Notes: generated from the letters alone by a model not told the origin. Counted from the stretch's first letter, positions 27,589 to 37,327 are shown. The stretch: 64,000 nt of DNA from an uncultured Maribacter sp. (GCF_947495965.1 NZ_CANMBB010000003.1:248001-312000); one strand, 5' to 3'. Numbers and translations are program-made.

Positions 27589-27921
27589 ATGGGATTAGCC
27601 AAATCCGAAATGTTTACGGATAAACAAAATTTAATTTCTTCTTATGCTAAAGTGTTTGGGCATCCTGCAAGAGTTGCTATTTTAGAACATTTATTTGCCA
27701 TTAATTCTTGCATTTGTGGCGACTTAGTAGATGTTATTGGACTAGCACAACCTACTATTTCTCAGCATTTAAAAGAATTAAAAAATATTAGCCTTATAAA
27801 AGGCAATGTAGAAGGTACTAGTGTATGTTATTGTATACACAAAGAAAACTGGACAGCAATGAAAGCTACAATTAACGAATTTCTAAATCAAGATATAAAT
27901 TGTAACACAGATTGTTGTTAA
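27589..27921 (+). CDS. arsR: ArsR/SmtB-family repressor
   Basis: A 110-residue winged-helix repressor of the arsenic operon. The recognition region reads GLAQPTISQHLKELKNISLIKGNVEG, and cysteines in SCICGDLVDVIG sit in the helix where As(III)-sensing thiols lie in classical ArsR. A further cysteine follows in SVCYCIHKENW. The tail ends in CNTDCC, three extra cysteines that could add a metalloid site. It is first in the operon with DUF6428, arsC and ACR3, and an operator-like palindrome lies just upstream. Confidence 0.93.
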   Translation: MGLAKSEMFTDKQNLISSYAKVFGHPARVAILEHLFAINSCICGDLVDVIGLAQPTISQHLKELKNISLIKGNVEGTSVCYCIHKENWTAMKATINEFLNQDINCNTDCC

Positions 27922-27968
27922 AAAAATTTAATCGCATTAATTATAATATTGCAATAAAACAATATACT

Positions 27969-28439
27969 ATGAAACTATCAGAAATTAAACAACACTTAAA
28001 CAAATTAGAGAATATTTCATTTAAGCTTCCTAATGGAGAATTAGTTCCAAGCCATTTTCATGTAACCGAAGTTGGAAAAGTAACAAAGAATTTTATGGAT
28101 TGTGGTGGTACAGTAAGAAATGAAGAAGTAGTTAATTTTCAATTATGGAATGCAGACGATTACAATCATAGATTACACCCAGAAAAATTAATTCATATCA
28201 TAGAACTTTCTGAAAAAATTTTACACATTGGAGATTTAGAAATTGAAGTAGAATACCAAGGAGAAACTATAGAAAAATTTGGATTAGATTTTGATGGCAC
28301 TAGTTTTTTATTAACTAGGAAACAAACAGATTGCCTTGCAAAAGACAATTGTGGGGTACCAGAAAAAAAGCAGAAAATTCAACTAAAAGAGTTACAAGCT
28401 ACCGTAAACTCTTGTTCTCCAAACTCAGGTTGTTGTTAA
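27969..28439 (+). CDS. DUF6428 family protein (ars operon)
   Basis: A 156-residue soluble protein of a family I recognise as DUF6428, found in arsenic operons of Bacteroidota; its function is unknown. It has conserved stretches LPNGELVPSHFHVTEVGKVTK, MDCGGTVRNEEVVNFQLW and HRLHPEKLIHIIEL, histidines and cysteines that could bind metal, a DCLAKDNCG segment and a tail ending CSPNSGCC. The start at 27969 (MKLSEIKQHL) is preferred over an ATG overlapping the arsR end. It sits between arsR and arsC with 20-47 base gaps, so a role in arsenite handling is likely by context. Confidence 0.8.
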   Translation: MKLSEIKQHLNKLENISFKLPNGELVPSHFHVTEVGKVTKNFMDCGGTVRNEEVVNFQLWNADDYNHRLHPEKLIHIIELSEKILHIGDLEIEVEYQGETIEKFGLDFDGTSFLLTRKQTDCLAKDNCGVPEKKQKIQLKELQATVNSCSPNSGCC

Positions 28440-28459
28440 ATTTTTAAAAACCTTGGTCA

Positions 28460-29071
28460 ATGTTATACAAAGAAATAATCACGCAAATAGAATCTTTAGA
28501 TACCGCAACTATTTCTGAAGAAAGAAAATTAATAGTAAGCCCGTTAATAGATTTTATAAAAAGTAAAAAAGAGGCAGAAGAAGATATTAGAATAAATTTT
28601 ATTTGCACGCATAACTCAAGACGTAGTCACTTATCTCAAGTTTGGGCACAAACTATTGCTGCTTATTTTAATATAAAAAACGTTTCTTGTTATTCTGGAG
28701 GCACAGAAGCTACTGCTCTTTTTCCAATGGCTGCAAAAGCCTTATCAACCTCTGGCTTTAAAATTGAAACTATCTCCAACGAAAAAAATCCAGTATACAG
28801 TATAAAAAATGGAGACAACAATCACCCTATTATAGGTTTCTCTAAAAAGTATGACGATAGTTTTAACCCAACCTCTAAATTTGCTGCTATTTTAACCTGT
28901 TCTAGTGCAGATCAAGGCTGCCCTTTTATTGTTGGTGCAGAAAAAAGAATTCCTATAACTTATGAGGATCCAAAAGCTTTTGATGATACACCACAACAGG
29001 AAGAAAAGTATTTAGAAAGAAGCATTCAAATAGCAACAGAATTATACTTTGTATTTTCTAAAATTAAATAA
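28460..29071 (+). CDS. arsC: Thioredoxin-type arsenate reductase (LMW-PTP fold)
   Basis: A 203-residue protein of the low-molecular-weight phosphatase fold. The P-loop FICTHNSRRS gives nucleophile Cys49 with the CX5R spacing, and a second motif LTCSSADQGCPF gives Cys147 and Cys154 separated by six residues. This is the cysteine relay of S. aureus-type, thioredoxin-coupled ArsC, so it probably reduces arsenate to arsenite rather than acting on phosphotyrosine. About 45 residues precede the P-loop, longer than in the classic enzyme. It is four bases before the ACR3 gene. Confidence 0.88.
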   Translation: MLYKEIITQIESLDTATISEERKLIVSPLIDFIKSKKEAEEDIRINFICTHNSRRSHLSQVWAQTIAAYFNIKNVSCYSGGTEATALFPMAAKALSTSGFKIETISNEKNPVYSIKNGDNNHPIIGFSKKYDDSFNPTSKFAAILTCSSADQGCPFIVGAEKRIPITYEDPKAFDDTPQQEEKYLERSIQIATELYFVFSKIK

Positions 29072-29074
29072 GAA

Positions 29075-30106
29075 ATGGCAAAAAAATTAAGTTTTCTGGA
29101 TAGTAAATTAACATTATGGATTTTTGTTGCTATGATTTTGGGTGTTGGCCTAGGAAATTTTCTTCCACAATTACCTAAATATATTAATGCTGCTAGTTCT
29201 GGTACAACTAACATACCAATTGCTATAGGGTTAATACTTATGATGTATCCACCTTTAGCTAAGGTAAATTACAAACTTTTACCTAAGGTATTTAAAGATG
29301 TTAAAGTCTTATCTGTCTCATTACTTTTAAATTGGATTATAGGGCCTGTGTTAATGTTTTTTCTTGCAATTACTTTTTTAAAAGATTATCCAGAATATAT
29401 GGTTGGTCTTATTCTTATAGGGTTAGCAAGATGTATAGCCATGGTATTAGTTTGGAATGATTTAGCAGAAGGCAGTAGTGAATATGGAGCTGGTTTAGTA
29501 GCTTTAAATAGTATTTTTCAAGTTTTTGCTTACAGTTTTTATGCTTGGTTATTTATTACCGTGCTACCGCCATACTTTGGTTTTGAAGGTGTCATTGTAA
29601 ATATATCTATTGGTACTATAGCAGAAAGTGTTGCTATATACCTAGGCATACCTTTTGCATTAGGAATACTAAGCAGAGTACTACTTGTAAAAGTTAAAGG
29701 AGAAAAATGGTATACCCAAAAATTTATTCCTACAATTTCTCCATTAACATTAATTTCTTTACTGTTTACAATAGTTCTTATGTTTTCTCTAAAAGGAGAA
29801 TTAATATTAGAAATTCCTTTAGATGTGTTACGCATAGCCGTGCCGTTAGTTATTTATTTTGTATTAATGTTTGGTATAGCTTTTTTTGTGAGTAAGCTTG
29901 TTGGTGCTAATTATTCCAAAAATGCAGCTATTTCTTTTACCGCTGCTGGTAATAACTTTGAACTTGCTATAGCTGTTGCCATCGCTGTTTTTGGTTTAAA
30001 TTCTGACCAAGCGTTTACAGGAGTTATTGGCCCTTTAATAGAAGTTCCTGCATTAATTTTGCTTGTAAAAGTGGCATATAAATTAAGAAAAAGAGTATAC
30101 TCCTAA
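29075..30106 (+). CDS. acr3: Arsenite efflux permease ACR3
   Basis: A 343-residue membrane protein with ten hydrophobic helices that exports arsenite using the proton motive force. The essential transport cysteine lies in [19 protein letters not shown] (Cys120), and GAAFVSK-like and [20 protein letters not shown] motifs near the C-terminus are typical of ACR3. It is the last gene of the ars operon and begins only three bases after arsC, so the two are translationally coupled. A hairpin overlaps its stop codon. Confidence 0.96.
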   Translation: MAKKLSFLDSKLTLWIFVAMILGVGLGNFLPQLPKYINAASSGTTNIPIAIGLILMMYPPLAKVNYKLLPKVFKDVKVLSVSLLLNWIIGPVLMFFLAITFLKDYPEYMVGLILIGLARCIAMVLVWNDLAEGSSEYGAGLVALNSIFQVFAYSFYAWLFITVLPPYFGFEGVIVNISIGTIAESVAIYLGIPFALGILSRVLLVKVKGEKWYTQKFIPTISPLTLISLLFTIVLMFSLKGELILEIPLDVLRIAVPLVIYFVLMFGIAFFVSKLVGANYSKNAAISFTAAGNNFELAIAVAIAVFGLNSDQAFTGVIGPLIEVPALILLVKVAYKLRKRVYS

Positions 30107-30121
30107 AGTATTCTTTTTCTT
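30085..30121 (+). terminator. ars operon terminator overlapping the ACR3 stop
   Basis: AAGAAAAAGAGTA (30085-30097) pairs with TATTCTTTTTCTT (30109-30121) with one mismatch. The acr3 stop (30104-30106) lies in the loop. Confidence 0.6.
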
Positions 30122-30135
30122 AATTTATTTTTTTC

Positions 30136-30168
30136 TTGTAAATTAAAAGATATATTACAATAACTTTG
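30136..30168 (+). promoter_or_regulatory. Promoter of the first GAF histidine kinase
   Basis: TTG (30136-30138), a 22-base spacer and TAACTTTG (30161-30168) match the Bacteroidota promoter, about 80 bases before the ATG at 30250. Confidence 0.55.
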
Positions 30169-30249
30169 TGCGTATTATCCCCTAAAAAAGATAAGAAAAG
30201 GTAAAACAAATCTTATATTAATAGTATTAATAAGTCTTAAGGTTTACTA

Positions 30250-31449
30250 ATGATAACAGCTCCTAACTATGTTAATGAAGAAGAAAGGTTAAAAACCTTA
30301 AGATCATACAAAATACTAGACACCCCTAACGAAGTACAGTATGATAGTCTTACCCAAATAGCTGCAGAAATATGCGAAACCCCTATTTCTTTTATAAACT
30401 TTGTTGATAAAGATAGAGTATGGTCAAAATCTAATTATGGTTTAGAAGTAACAGAAGCTCCAAGAGCTGACACATTTTGTACGCATGTTATTGATTTTAA
30501 AAATGGTGCCTTTGTTATCCCAGATGCTACTAAAGATAAACGCTTTAAAAACAACCCCTTTGTACTTAATTTTCCTAATATAATTTTCTACGCTTCCTAC
30601 CCTATAACCAATAAAAAAGGAATAACCATTGGTAACCTTTGCGTTGTAGATACTATACCAAGAGAACTTACAAAAACACAACTTAACTTAATTAAAGTTC
30701 TTGCAAACCAAGCAATGAATTTATTAGAGTGCCATAAAAACAAAGAAAAAAATAAGGTTTTAGAAGAAAAAAATAAAGAACTAGAAAAGTTTGCATACGT
30801 AGCTGCGCATGACTTAAAATCTCCATTAAATAACATATATTCTTTGTCTTGTATATTGGCAGATATGTATACAGATAAGTTAGGAAAAGAAGGTGTTACG
30901 ATTGTAAATCATATTATAAGTTCATCTAATAACTTAAAAAAGTTAATTAATGACGTTTTAGACTACAGTAAAGATTCTTCGATTTTAAAAAATAGCTGCT
31001 CAGATATCAACATCCTTAACTTACAAAATGAATTAGTAGATTTATTTTGTATTGACAAATCTATCTCCTTAAAAATTGAATCTGACCTAACAAGTATCCA
31101 CACAAATTATACAGCTTTAAATCAAATTTTACAAAACCTTATAGACAACGCAATAAAATATAATGATAAAGACACCGTTAAAATTAAAATTGGTGTTAAT
31201 GAAGATAAAGAAAAATATCACTTTTACGTTAAGGATAATGGTCCAGGCATTACACCTAGTAAACAACAAAAAATATTTAACATTTTTCAGACAGCAACAA
31301 GCAAAGATAAATATGGAAATTCCGGTCATGGTATTGGCCTGGCTACCGTAAAAAAATTAATACAACAAATGGATGGTGAAATTTCCTTAGAATCTACCAA
31401 AGAAATTGGCAGTAAATTTGTATTTAGTTTTAATAAAATATTAAAATAA
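30250..31449 (+). CDS. Cytosolic GAF-domain sensor histidine kinase (copy 1)
   Basis: A 399-residue histidine kinase without membrane segments. Residues about 20-155 form a GAF domain (FCTHVIDFKNGAFVIPDATKDKRFKNNP), then a coiled coil, a HisKA domain with phosphoacceptor His187 in AAHDLKSPLNNI, and a HATPase domain with N box NLIDNAIKYND, G1 DNGPGI and G2 GHGIGLATVKKL. It would sense a soluble ligand through GAF. No response regulator gene is adjacent. A very similar kinase gene follows 214 bases downstream, so this is a tandem duplication. Confidence 0.93.
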   Translation: MITAPNYVNEEERLKTLRSYKILDTPNEVQYDSLTQIAAEICETPISFINFVDKDRVWSKSNYGLEVTEAPRADTFCTHVIDFKNGAFVIPDATKDKRFKNNPFVLNFPNIIFYASYPITNKKGITIGNLCVVDTIPRELTKTQLNLIKVLANQAMNLLECHKNKEKNKVLEEKNKELEKFAYVAAHDLKSPLNNIYSLSCILADMYTDKLGKEGVTIVNHIISSSNNLKKLINDVLDYSKDSSILKNSCSDINILNLQNELVDLFCIDKSISLKIESDLTSIHTNYTALNQILQNLIDNAIKYNDKDTVKIKIGVNEDKEKYHFYVKDNGPGITPSKQQKIFNIFQTATSKDKYGNSGHGIGLATVKKLIQQMDGEISLESTKEIGSKFVFSFNKILK

Positions 31450-31663
31450 AGCTACTCCTATTTAGCACTTTTTCCCTTTTCCAAACACAATACCTCTGAC
31501 TCTCTAGTAAAGGTTATATAGCATTATAAACTATAAAAATTAAACTAAAAATAAATTAGTTAATTCTATTAACATTTTAAAAAATACTTTATCCTAAAAA
31601 TTGTCGTTATATGCTAATACGTAATGTATTTCTTACATTTCACATTTAAAAATAATAAGGGTA

Positions 31664-32908
31664 ATGATAGCACCAATAGAACATTTATATGAAAAAGAGC
31701 GTTTAAATGCTTTAAAATCTTACGAAGTTTTAGACACGCTTCCAGAAGAAGACTATGACAATCTAACCAAGATTGCGGCTCAAATTTGTGGCACTCCTAT
31801 CTCTTTAGTAAGTCTATTAGATGAAACTAGACAATGGTTTAAATCTAGACATGGTATAGATGCTACAGAAACCCCTAGAGAATTAGCTTTTTGCGCTCAT
31901 GCAATAAATTCTGAGGACGAAATTTTTAATATAAAAGATGCTAGAGAAGATGAAAGGTTTAAAGACAACCCTTTAGTTATAAAGGATCCTAATGTAATTT
32001 TCTATGCAGGTGTTCCTCTTACTAATGATGAGGGGCTTCCTGTTGGAACTCTATGCGTTATAGATCATAAACCAAGAACTTTAACTCAAACGCAAAAAGA
32101 TTCTTTAAAAGCTTTGTCTAAACATGTCATGAATCTTTTAGAGCTTAGAAAAAATAAAATCTTATTGGAAGACTCTAATAAGGAATTAGCTATAAAGAAT
32201 ACCGAATTAGAAAATTTTGCATACACAACCGCTCATGATTTAAAAGCTCCATTAAATAATATTTCTTCCATGTCTGAACTAGTTATAGAAAGCTATTCGG
32301 ACAAGTTAGAGGAAGATGGTTCTATAATGCTTGGTTTTATTAAAACATCCTCTGATAAATTAAAAAAATTGATTGATAGTTTATTAAATTACAGTAAAAC
32401 CTCTTCCCTATTACACTCAGAACGTACAACTGTTAATATTACTACGATAGTAGAAGACTTACAAACTTTATATGCCTTTGAAAGCTCTGTAAATTTATTA
32501 GCAAAAACCAATTTAAAAACCATAACTATTAATAAAACTGCACTAGATCAAATTTTAATTAATTTGGTAGGAAATGCAATAAAATACGGTAATAAAGACG
32601 ATTTAGAAATAATAATAGGAGTTTCTGAAAGCAAAGAAAATTATCATTTTTATGTACAAGATAATGGTCCTGGTATAGCTCTTAACCTACATGACAAAAT
32701 ATTTGAAATTTTTAAAACAGTAGGTGTAAAAGATAAATATGGCCAACAAGGAACTGGAATAGGTTTAGCTACCGTAAAGAAAATAGTTGAAAAACTGGGA
32801 GGAACAATTTCTGTTGAATCAGAAGAAGGTAAAGGTGCAAAATTTATTTTTAACATTACAAAAGATACAATTCCAAATATTCCGTTAGTAAAAGAAGCTG
32901 CTCTTTAA
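31664..32908 (+). CDS. Cytosolic GAF-domain sensor histidine kinase (copy 2)
   Basis: A 414-residue paralogue of the preceding kinase with the same GAF-HisKA-HATPase order and no membrane helix. The GAF domain holds FCAHAINSEDEIFNIKDAREDERFKDNP, the phosphoacceptor is His191 in TAHDLKAPLNNISS, and the ATPase motifs are NLVGNAIKYGN, DNGPGI and GTGIGLATVKKI. It has a slightly longer, hydrophobic C-terminal tail. The two copies are similar along their whole length but clearly diverged. Its stop overlaps the convergent nitronate monooxygenase stop by four bases. Confidence 0.93.
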   Translation: MIAPIEHLYEKERLNALKSYEVLDTLPEEDYDNLTKIAAQICGTPISLVSLLDETRQWFKSRHGIDATETPRELAFCAHAINSEDEIFNIKDAREDERFKDNPLVIKDPNVIFYAGVPLTNDEGLPVGTLCVIDHKPRTLTQTQKDSLKALSKHVMNLLELRKNKILLEDSNKELAIKNTELENFAYTTAHDLKAPLNNISSMSELVIESYSDKLEEDGSIMLGFIKTSSDKLKKLIDSLLNYSKTSSLLHSERTTVNITTIVEDLQTLYAFESSVNLLAKTNLKTITINKTALDQILINLVGNAIKYGNKDDLEIIIGVSESKENYHFYVQDNGPGIALNLHDKIFEIFKTVGVKDKYGQQGTGIGLATVKKIVEKLGGTISVESEEGKGAKFIFNITKDTIPNIPLVKEAAL

Positions 32909-33846
32909 TACGTAGAGACTTTAGATTTTGTCTCCTTAAATTGTTGCATCATATCTTCTATAATTTCTTTTGCAGGTTTTATATCTGAAATTAAAGCAGA
33001 TACTTGCCCTATCTCTAATTCTCCCTCATCCATATCCCCTTCAAACATTCCTTTTTTGGCTCTTGCCCTCCCTAATAATTCTTTAAGTTCCTCAACAGAA
33101 GCTCCAGATTTATAGGCATTTTGAATATCCTGATAAAATTTATTATTTAATAAACGAACAGGAGCTAATTCTTTCAAAGTCAATTTAGTATCACCTTCCA
33201 TAGCATTTACTACCATTTCTTTAAAGCGCATATGAGAAGAAGCCTCTGTAGATGCAACAAACCTACTTCCTATCTGTACAGCATCTGCCCCTAAAACCAT
33301 AACTGCTAACATTGCATTTCCGGTAGCTATACCTCCTGCAGCTATGATTGGTATTTTTATATGTTGTTTAATTAATGGAATTAATGTTAATGTAGTAGAT
33401 TCATCCCTTCCATTATGCCCACCGGCCTCAAAACCTTCTGCAACTATAGCATCTACCCCAGCTTCTTCTGCTTTTAGAGCAAATTTTAAACTACTTACAA
33501 CATGTACAACTATTATACCTTGAGATTTAAGTTTAGATGTCCAAACTTTAGGATTCCCGGCAGAGGTAATCACAATCTTAACCCCAAGTTCTATTACTAT
33601 ATTTATTATTTCCTCTAAATCTGGGTATAACATAGGAATATTAACCGCAAATGGTTTATTGGTAGCCTCTTGGCACTTAAGAATGTGTTCTCTTAACACA
33701 TTAGGATACATACTACCCGCCCCAATAACTCCTAAACCACCTGCATTAGATACTGCAGACGCCAATCGCCAACCACTTGCCCATATCATTCCGCCCTGAA
33801 TAATAGGATGTTCTATTCCAAATAACTTTAATACTTTATTTTTCAT
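32905..33846 (-). CDS. Nitronate monooxygenase / NAD(P)H-dependent flavin oxidoreductase
   Basis: A 313-residue FMN-dependent TIM-barrel enzyme of the 2-nitropropane dioxygenase (NMO) family. Motifs include PIIQGGMIWASGWRLASAVSNAGGLGVIGAG at the N-terminus, VAEGFEAGGHNGRD with the catalytic histidine, IPIIAAGGIATGNAMLAVMVLGADAVQIGSRF for FMN phosphate binding. It may oxidise nitronates or act as an enoyl reductase-like (FabK-type) enzyme; FabK is a realistic alternative because of shared motifs. It follows mnmA by 23 bases, probably in one operon. Confidence 0.88.
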   Translation of the reverse strand: MKNKVLKLFGIEHPIIQGGMIWASGWRLASAVSNAGGLGVIGAGSMYPNVLREHILKCQEATNKPFAVNIPMLYPDLEEIINIVIELGVKIVITSAGNPKVWTSKLKSQGIIVVHVVSSLKFALKAEEAGVDAIVAEGFEAGGHNGRDESTTLTLIPLIKQHIKIPIIAAGGIATGNAMLAVMVLGADAVQIGSRFVASTEASSHMRFKEMVVNAMEGDTKLTLKELAPVRLLNNKFYQDIQNAYKSGASVEELKELLGRARAKKGMFEGDMDEGELEIGQVSALISDIKPAKEIIEDMMQQFKETKSKVSTY

Positions 33847-33869
33847 ACCTCAAAATAAGAATAATAAAA

Positions 33870-35060
33870 TTATGCTATAACTCCGGAACCTAACAACTCA
33901 TCTTCTACATACCAAGCTACAAATTGCCCTTCCGTAATTGCAGATTGGGGTTCTATAAAGTCTACATATAAACCATTTCTAGTTTTTACAACAGTAGCAT
34001 CTTCTAAAGCTTGTCTATACCTAATTCGAGCTTTAACTTTTAATGATTCTCCTGTTTTTAAAGACAAATCTGGTCTTACCCAATGCGTCTCTTCATTGGA
34101 TACAAAAAGAGTATTTCTATATAAACCTGGGTGACTTTTTCCTTGCCCTGTATATATTACATTTTCTTCTACATCTGTATCAATTACAAATAATGGTTCT
34201 TTTGTTCCTCCTACATTTAAACCTTTTCTTTGTCCTTTTGTAAAATAATGTGCTCCTTGATGCTCCCCTACTTTTTTCCCTTCAGAAACAGCATATATTG
34301 GCTTTTCTGAAGAAAAATATAATTTATCTTCCTCACTATTAAAACCAGCAACTTCTCGTGTATAAAAAGGATGTGTATTTGGTATTTCTACAATAATTCC
34401 TTTTTTAGGTTTTAGTTTTTGTTGTAAAAAATCGGGCAATCTTACTTTACCAATAAAACATAATCCTTGGGAATCTTTTTTATCCGCAGTAATTAAATTC
34501 ATTTTTGTAGCAATTTCTCTAACCTCTGGCTTTTGCAGCTCCCCTATAGGAAACAATGTCTTAGATAATTGTTCTTGAGATAATTGACATAAAAAATAGG
34601 ATTGGTCTTTATTTTGATCCTCCCCTGCTAAAAGCTGATATGTTTCTGTACCATCATTATTTTGTATAGTTCCTTTTCTACAATAATGGCCTGTAGCAAC
34701 ATAGTCTGCACCAAGTTGCATTGCTATTTTCATAAAAACATCAAACTTAATTTCTCTATTACAAAGTACATCTGGGTTTGGCGTTCTCCCCATTTCATAC
34801 TCACGAAACATATAATCTACAATACGCTCTTTATATTCCTCACTTAGATCTACTGTCTGAAAAGGTATTCCTAACTTTTCCGCAACAATTAATGCATCAT
34901 TACTATCTTCTAACCATGGACATTCTTCTGATATTGTAACAGAATCATCATGCCAATTTTTCATAAAAAGGCCTATAACATCATATCCCTGCTCCTTAAG
35001 AAGGTATGCAGCAACACTCGAATCTACTCCACCAGAAAGGCCTACAACTACTTTTTTCAT
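33870..35060 (-). CDS. mnmA: tRNA-specific 2-thiouridylase
   Basis: MnmA adds sulfur at position 2 of the wobble uridine in tRNA Lys, Glu and Gln. The 396-residue protein has the PP-loop [12 protein letters not shown] near residue 8, the catalytic cysteines Cys100 ([11 protein letters not shown]) and Cys201 ([10 protein letters not shown]), and the tRNA-binding GHYCRKG and [10 protein letters not shown] motifs. A C-terminal beta-barrel domain ([18 protein letters not shown]) completes it. Length is normal. A TATTTTTG promoter precedes it. Confidence 0.97.
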   Translation of the reverse strand: MKKVVVGLSGGVDSSVAAYLLKEQGYDVIGLFMKNWHDDSVTISEECPWLEDSNDALIVAEKLGIPFQTVDLSEEYKERIVDYMFREYEMGRTPNPDVLCNREIKFDVFMKIAMQLGADYVATGHYCRKGTIQNNDGTETYQLLAGEDQNKDQSYFLCQLSQEQLSKTLFPIGELQKPEVREIATKMNLITADKKDSQGLCFIGKVRLPDFLQQKLKPKKGIIVEIPNTHPFYTREVAGFNSEEDKLYFSSEKPIYAVSEGKKVGEHQGAHYFTKGQRKGLNVGGTKEPLFVIDTDVEENVIYTGQGKSHPGLYRNTLFVSNEETHWVRPDLSLKTGESLKVKARIRYRQALEDATVVKTRNGLYVDFIEPQSAITEGQFVAWYVEDELLGSGVIA

Positions 35061-35080
35061 TCTAAAAATTATATAGCCTA

Positions 35081-35114
35081 CAAAAATACAAAATTACCTT
35101 GTTAGCAGCTTCAA
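35081..35114 (-). promoter_or_regulatory. mnmA promoter
   Basis: On the minus strand TTG (35114-35112), a 23-base spacer and TATTTTTG (35088-35081), 20 bases before the mnmA ATG, match the Bacteroidota promoter. Confidence 0.65.
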
Positions 35115-35291
35115 ATTTAAATTTCTCTTCAAAAATTATGTTTTGTTTAATTTTTTTATATATTTGTTAAACAAAATAAATACTGTCTTATATCATCTAT
35201 ATTATTAATAAACAATACTTTATATAATTTAAATAAAATATTGTTTATATATTTAATATAAAAACTGAACAAATTAATTAAAATTTAAGCC

Positions 35292-37283
35292 ATGAAAAAA
35301 CTATTAAAAATGAAACGTTTCTTATTACTATCATGTTTTTGTATTGCACTTTTTTCTTGTGACAAAAACGATGATACACCAGAAGAAAAACCAACAGAAC
35401 TTAACATTACTGCAACTGCACAAGCAACAGAATCTCTAAGCTCTTTAGTTGCTGCTCTAATACAGGCCGATGCAGGCTTAGTTGAAGCTCTAGCCAATGA
35501 AAATGCTACCTTTACTGTTTTTGCGCCAACTAATGATGCTTTTACTACCCTATTAGGAAATTTAGATGATTTTGATTCTTTGGAAGATTTTGATACGGAA
35601 GAAGAAAAAGCTCTACTTACTCAAATTCTTAAATATCATGTTGTTGCTGATATTGCTGCAAAATCTACAGATCTAAGTGATGGCCAAATGATTACTACAT
35701 TGCAAGAGGAAGATGTAACTATTGCTCTAGAATCTTCTTCAGTTAAGATAAAAGATAAAACAGCTACAGACGCTACTGTTACTGCAGCAGATGTAATTGC
35801 TACCAATGGCGTTGTACATCTTATAGATAAAGTACTTTTGCCACAAGCAGTTATTGACGCCATTAATTCTCCTGGCAACTTAGTGAGTATTGTCATTGAA
35901 ACTGAGCCACTTTCCCTATTAAAAGATGCTGTAATAAAAGCTGATTTAGTAGAAACTTTATCTAGTGAAGGTCCTTTCACTGTATTTGCACCAACAAATG
36001 ATGCTTTTGTAGCATTATTAGAGGTTCTTGGGGATGATTATAATAGTTTAGACGATTTTGATACGGAAGAAGAAATTAATTTATTAAAAAACATTCTTCT
36101 TTTTCATGTAATACCAAATGCTACAGTAAAAGCAGGAGATTTAACTGCAGGAGAAGTAGGAACTGCATTCACAAACAACTCTATTAGTATTATAGATAAC
36201 CAAGGAACTTTTGTTATAGGAGATGCATCTGATGTTAATACAAATATAACTGGCACAGATATTATAGCTTCAAACGGAGTAGCACACACCATAGATAAAG
36301 TTCTTTTACCGCAAGCAGCTATAGATTTTGTTACAAATTTAAATTTAAAAACAATAGTAGAATTAGCTGTTGCTACAAACGACTTAAGTGTTCTTGTTAG
36401 CACTTTGCAACAAGCAGATGCTGGTCTTGTTGAAACCTTGTCTGGAGATGGACCATTTACTGTTTTTGCACCAACAAATGATGCTTTTGTTGCATTATTA
36501 GAAAGTTTAGGAGATGAATATAATGCTGTAAGCGATTTTGATACAGATGAAGAAAAAGCTTTACTTGTAAAAATTCTTACCTATCATGTAATTGGTAACA
36601 CTACTGCCTTATCTACAGATTTATCTGATAATCAAGAAATTACAACTTTACAATCTGAAAAAATTACAATTAGTTTAACTGGTGGCGTTTATATTACTGA
36701 TGCAACAGATACTCCCGCACAAGTAACAGCTGCAGATGTTATTGCTAGTAACGGTGTTGTTCATATTATTGATAAGGTTTTATTGCCACAAGAAGTTTTA
36801 GATATACTTAATCCAAATATTGTAGGAACAGCACAAAGCGTTCCAGATTTAAGCCTTTTAGTGGAAGCTCTTATACAAGCTGATGCTGGTTTAGTTGAAA
36901 CTCTTAGTGGAGATGGACCATTTACAGTATTTGCTCCAACTAATGCAGCTTTTGCTAGTCTTTTAGACATTTTAGGCAATGATTATAATAGTTTAGCAGA
37001 TTTTGATACGGAAGAAGAAAAAGCTTTACTAGCTAAAATACTTACCTATCATGTTGTTTCTGGTGCTGCTGTAGAATCCTCAAGTTTAACTAACCAACAA
37101 GAAATAATTCCTATACAAGGAGAATCCATTTTTGCATTAGTTGGTAATGGTGTAGCGTTACAAGATAAAACATCCACAGATGCAAATGTTACCACAGCTG
37201 ATGTTATGACAAGTAATGGTATTGTTCATATAATAGACAAAGTCCTATTACCAAAAGAAGCACTAGATGCTTTAGGACATTAA
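35292..37283 (+). CDS. Lipoprotein with four fasciclin (FAS1) domains
   Basis: A 663-residue surface or periplasmic lipoprotein; FAS1 domains usually mediate adhesion. The signal MKKLLKMKRFLLLSCFCIALFSC ends at Cys23 followed by the acidic DKNDD, which resembles a lipoprotein surface-export signal. Four FAS1 domains follow at about residues 38-180, 195-337, 348-495 and 508-655, each with FTVFAPTNDAF-like H1 and IDKVLLP-like H2 motifs. DNA identity between domains, most obvious between domains 3 and 4, suggests internal duplication. An alternative ATG 18 bases downstream (MKRFLLLS) is equally possible. Neighbours give no function. Confidence 0.93.
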   Translation: MKKLLKMKRFLLLSCFCIALFSCDKNDDTPEEKPTELNITATAQATESLSSLVAALIQADAGLVEALANENATFTVFAPTNDAFTTLLGNLDDFDSLEDFDTEEEKALLTQILKYHVVADIAAKSTDLSDGQMITTLQEEDVTIALESSSVKIKDKTATDATVTAADVIATNGVVHLIDKVLLPQAVIDAINSPGNLVSIVIETEPLSLLKDAVIKADLVETLSSEGPFTVFAPTNDAFVALLEVLGDDYNSLDDFDTEEEINLLKNILLFHVIPNATVKAGDLTAGEVGTAFTNNSISIIDNQGTFVIGDASDVNTNITGTDIIASNGVAHTIDKVLLPQAAIDFVTNLNLKTIVELAVATNDLSVLVSTLQQADAGLVETLSGDGPFTVFAPTNDAFVALLESLGDEYNAVSDFDTDEEKALLVKILTYHVIGNTTALSTDLSDNQEITTLQSEKITISLTGGVYITDATDTPAQVTAADVIASNGVVHIIDKVLLPQEVLDILNPNIVGTAQSVPDLSLLVEALIQADAGLVETLSGDGPFTVFAPTNAAFASLLDILGNDYNSLADFDTEEEKALLAKILTYHVVSGAAVESSSLTNQQEIIPIQGESIFALVGNGVALQDKTSTDANVTTADVMTSNGIVHIIDKVLLPKEALDALGH

Positions 37284-37327
37284 GAGTCCCCGAGATATTA
37301 ACTAAGTATAGTTTATATTTCGCTTTT

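Noticed and set aside
27946-27967. ATATTG/CAATAT inverted repeat before DUF6428
   Set aside because: Only six bases per arm in AT-rich sequence, inside the operon.
35163-35175. TTTGTT-A-AACAAA palindrome upstream of the fasciclin gene
   Set aside because: Very AT-rich region where such palindromes occur by chance; distance to the gene is over 110 bases.
35292-37283. Repeats in this gene as a CRISPR-like array
   Set aside because: They are in-frame protein domains of 460-480 bases, far longer than CRISPR units.
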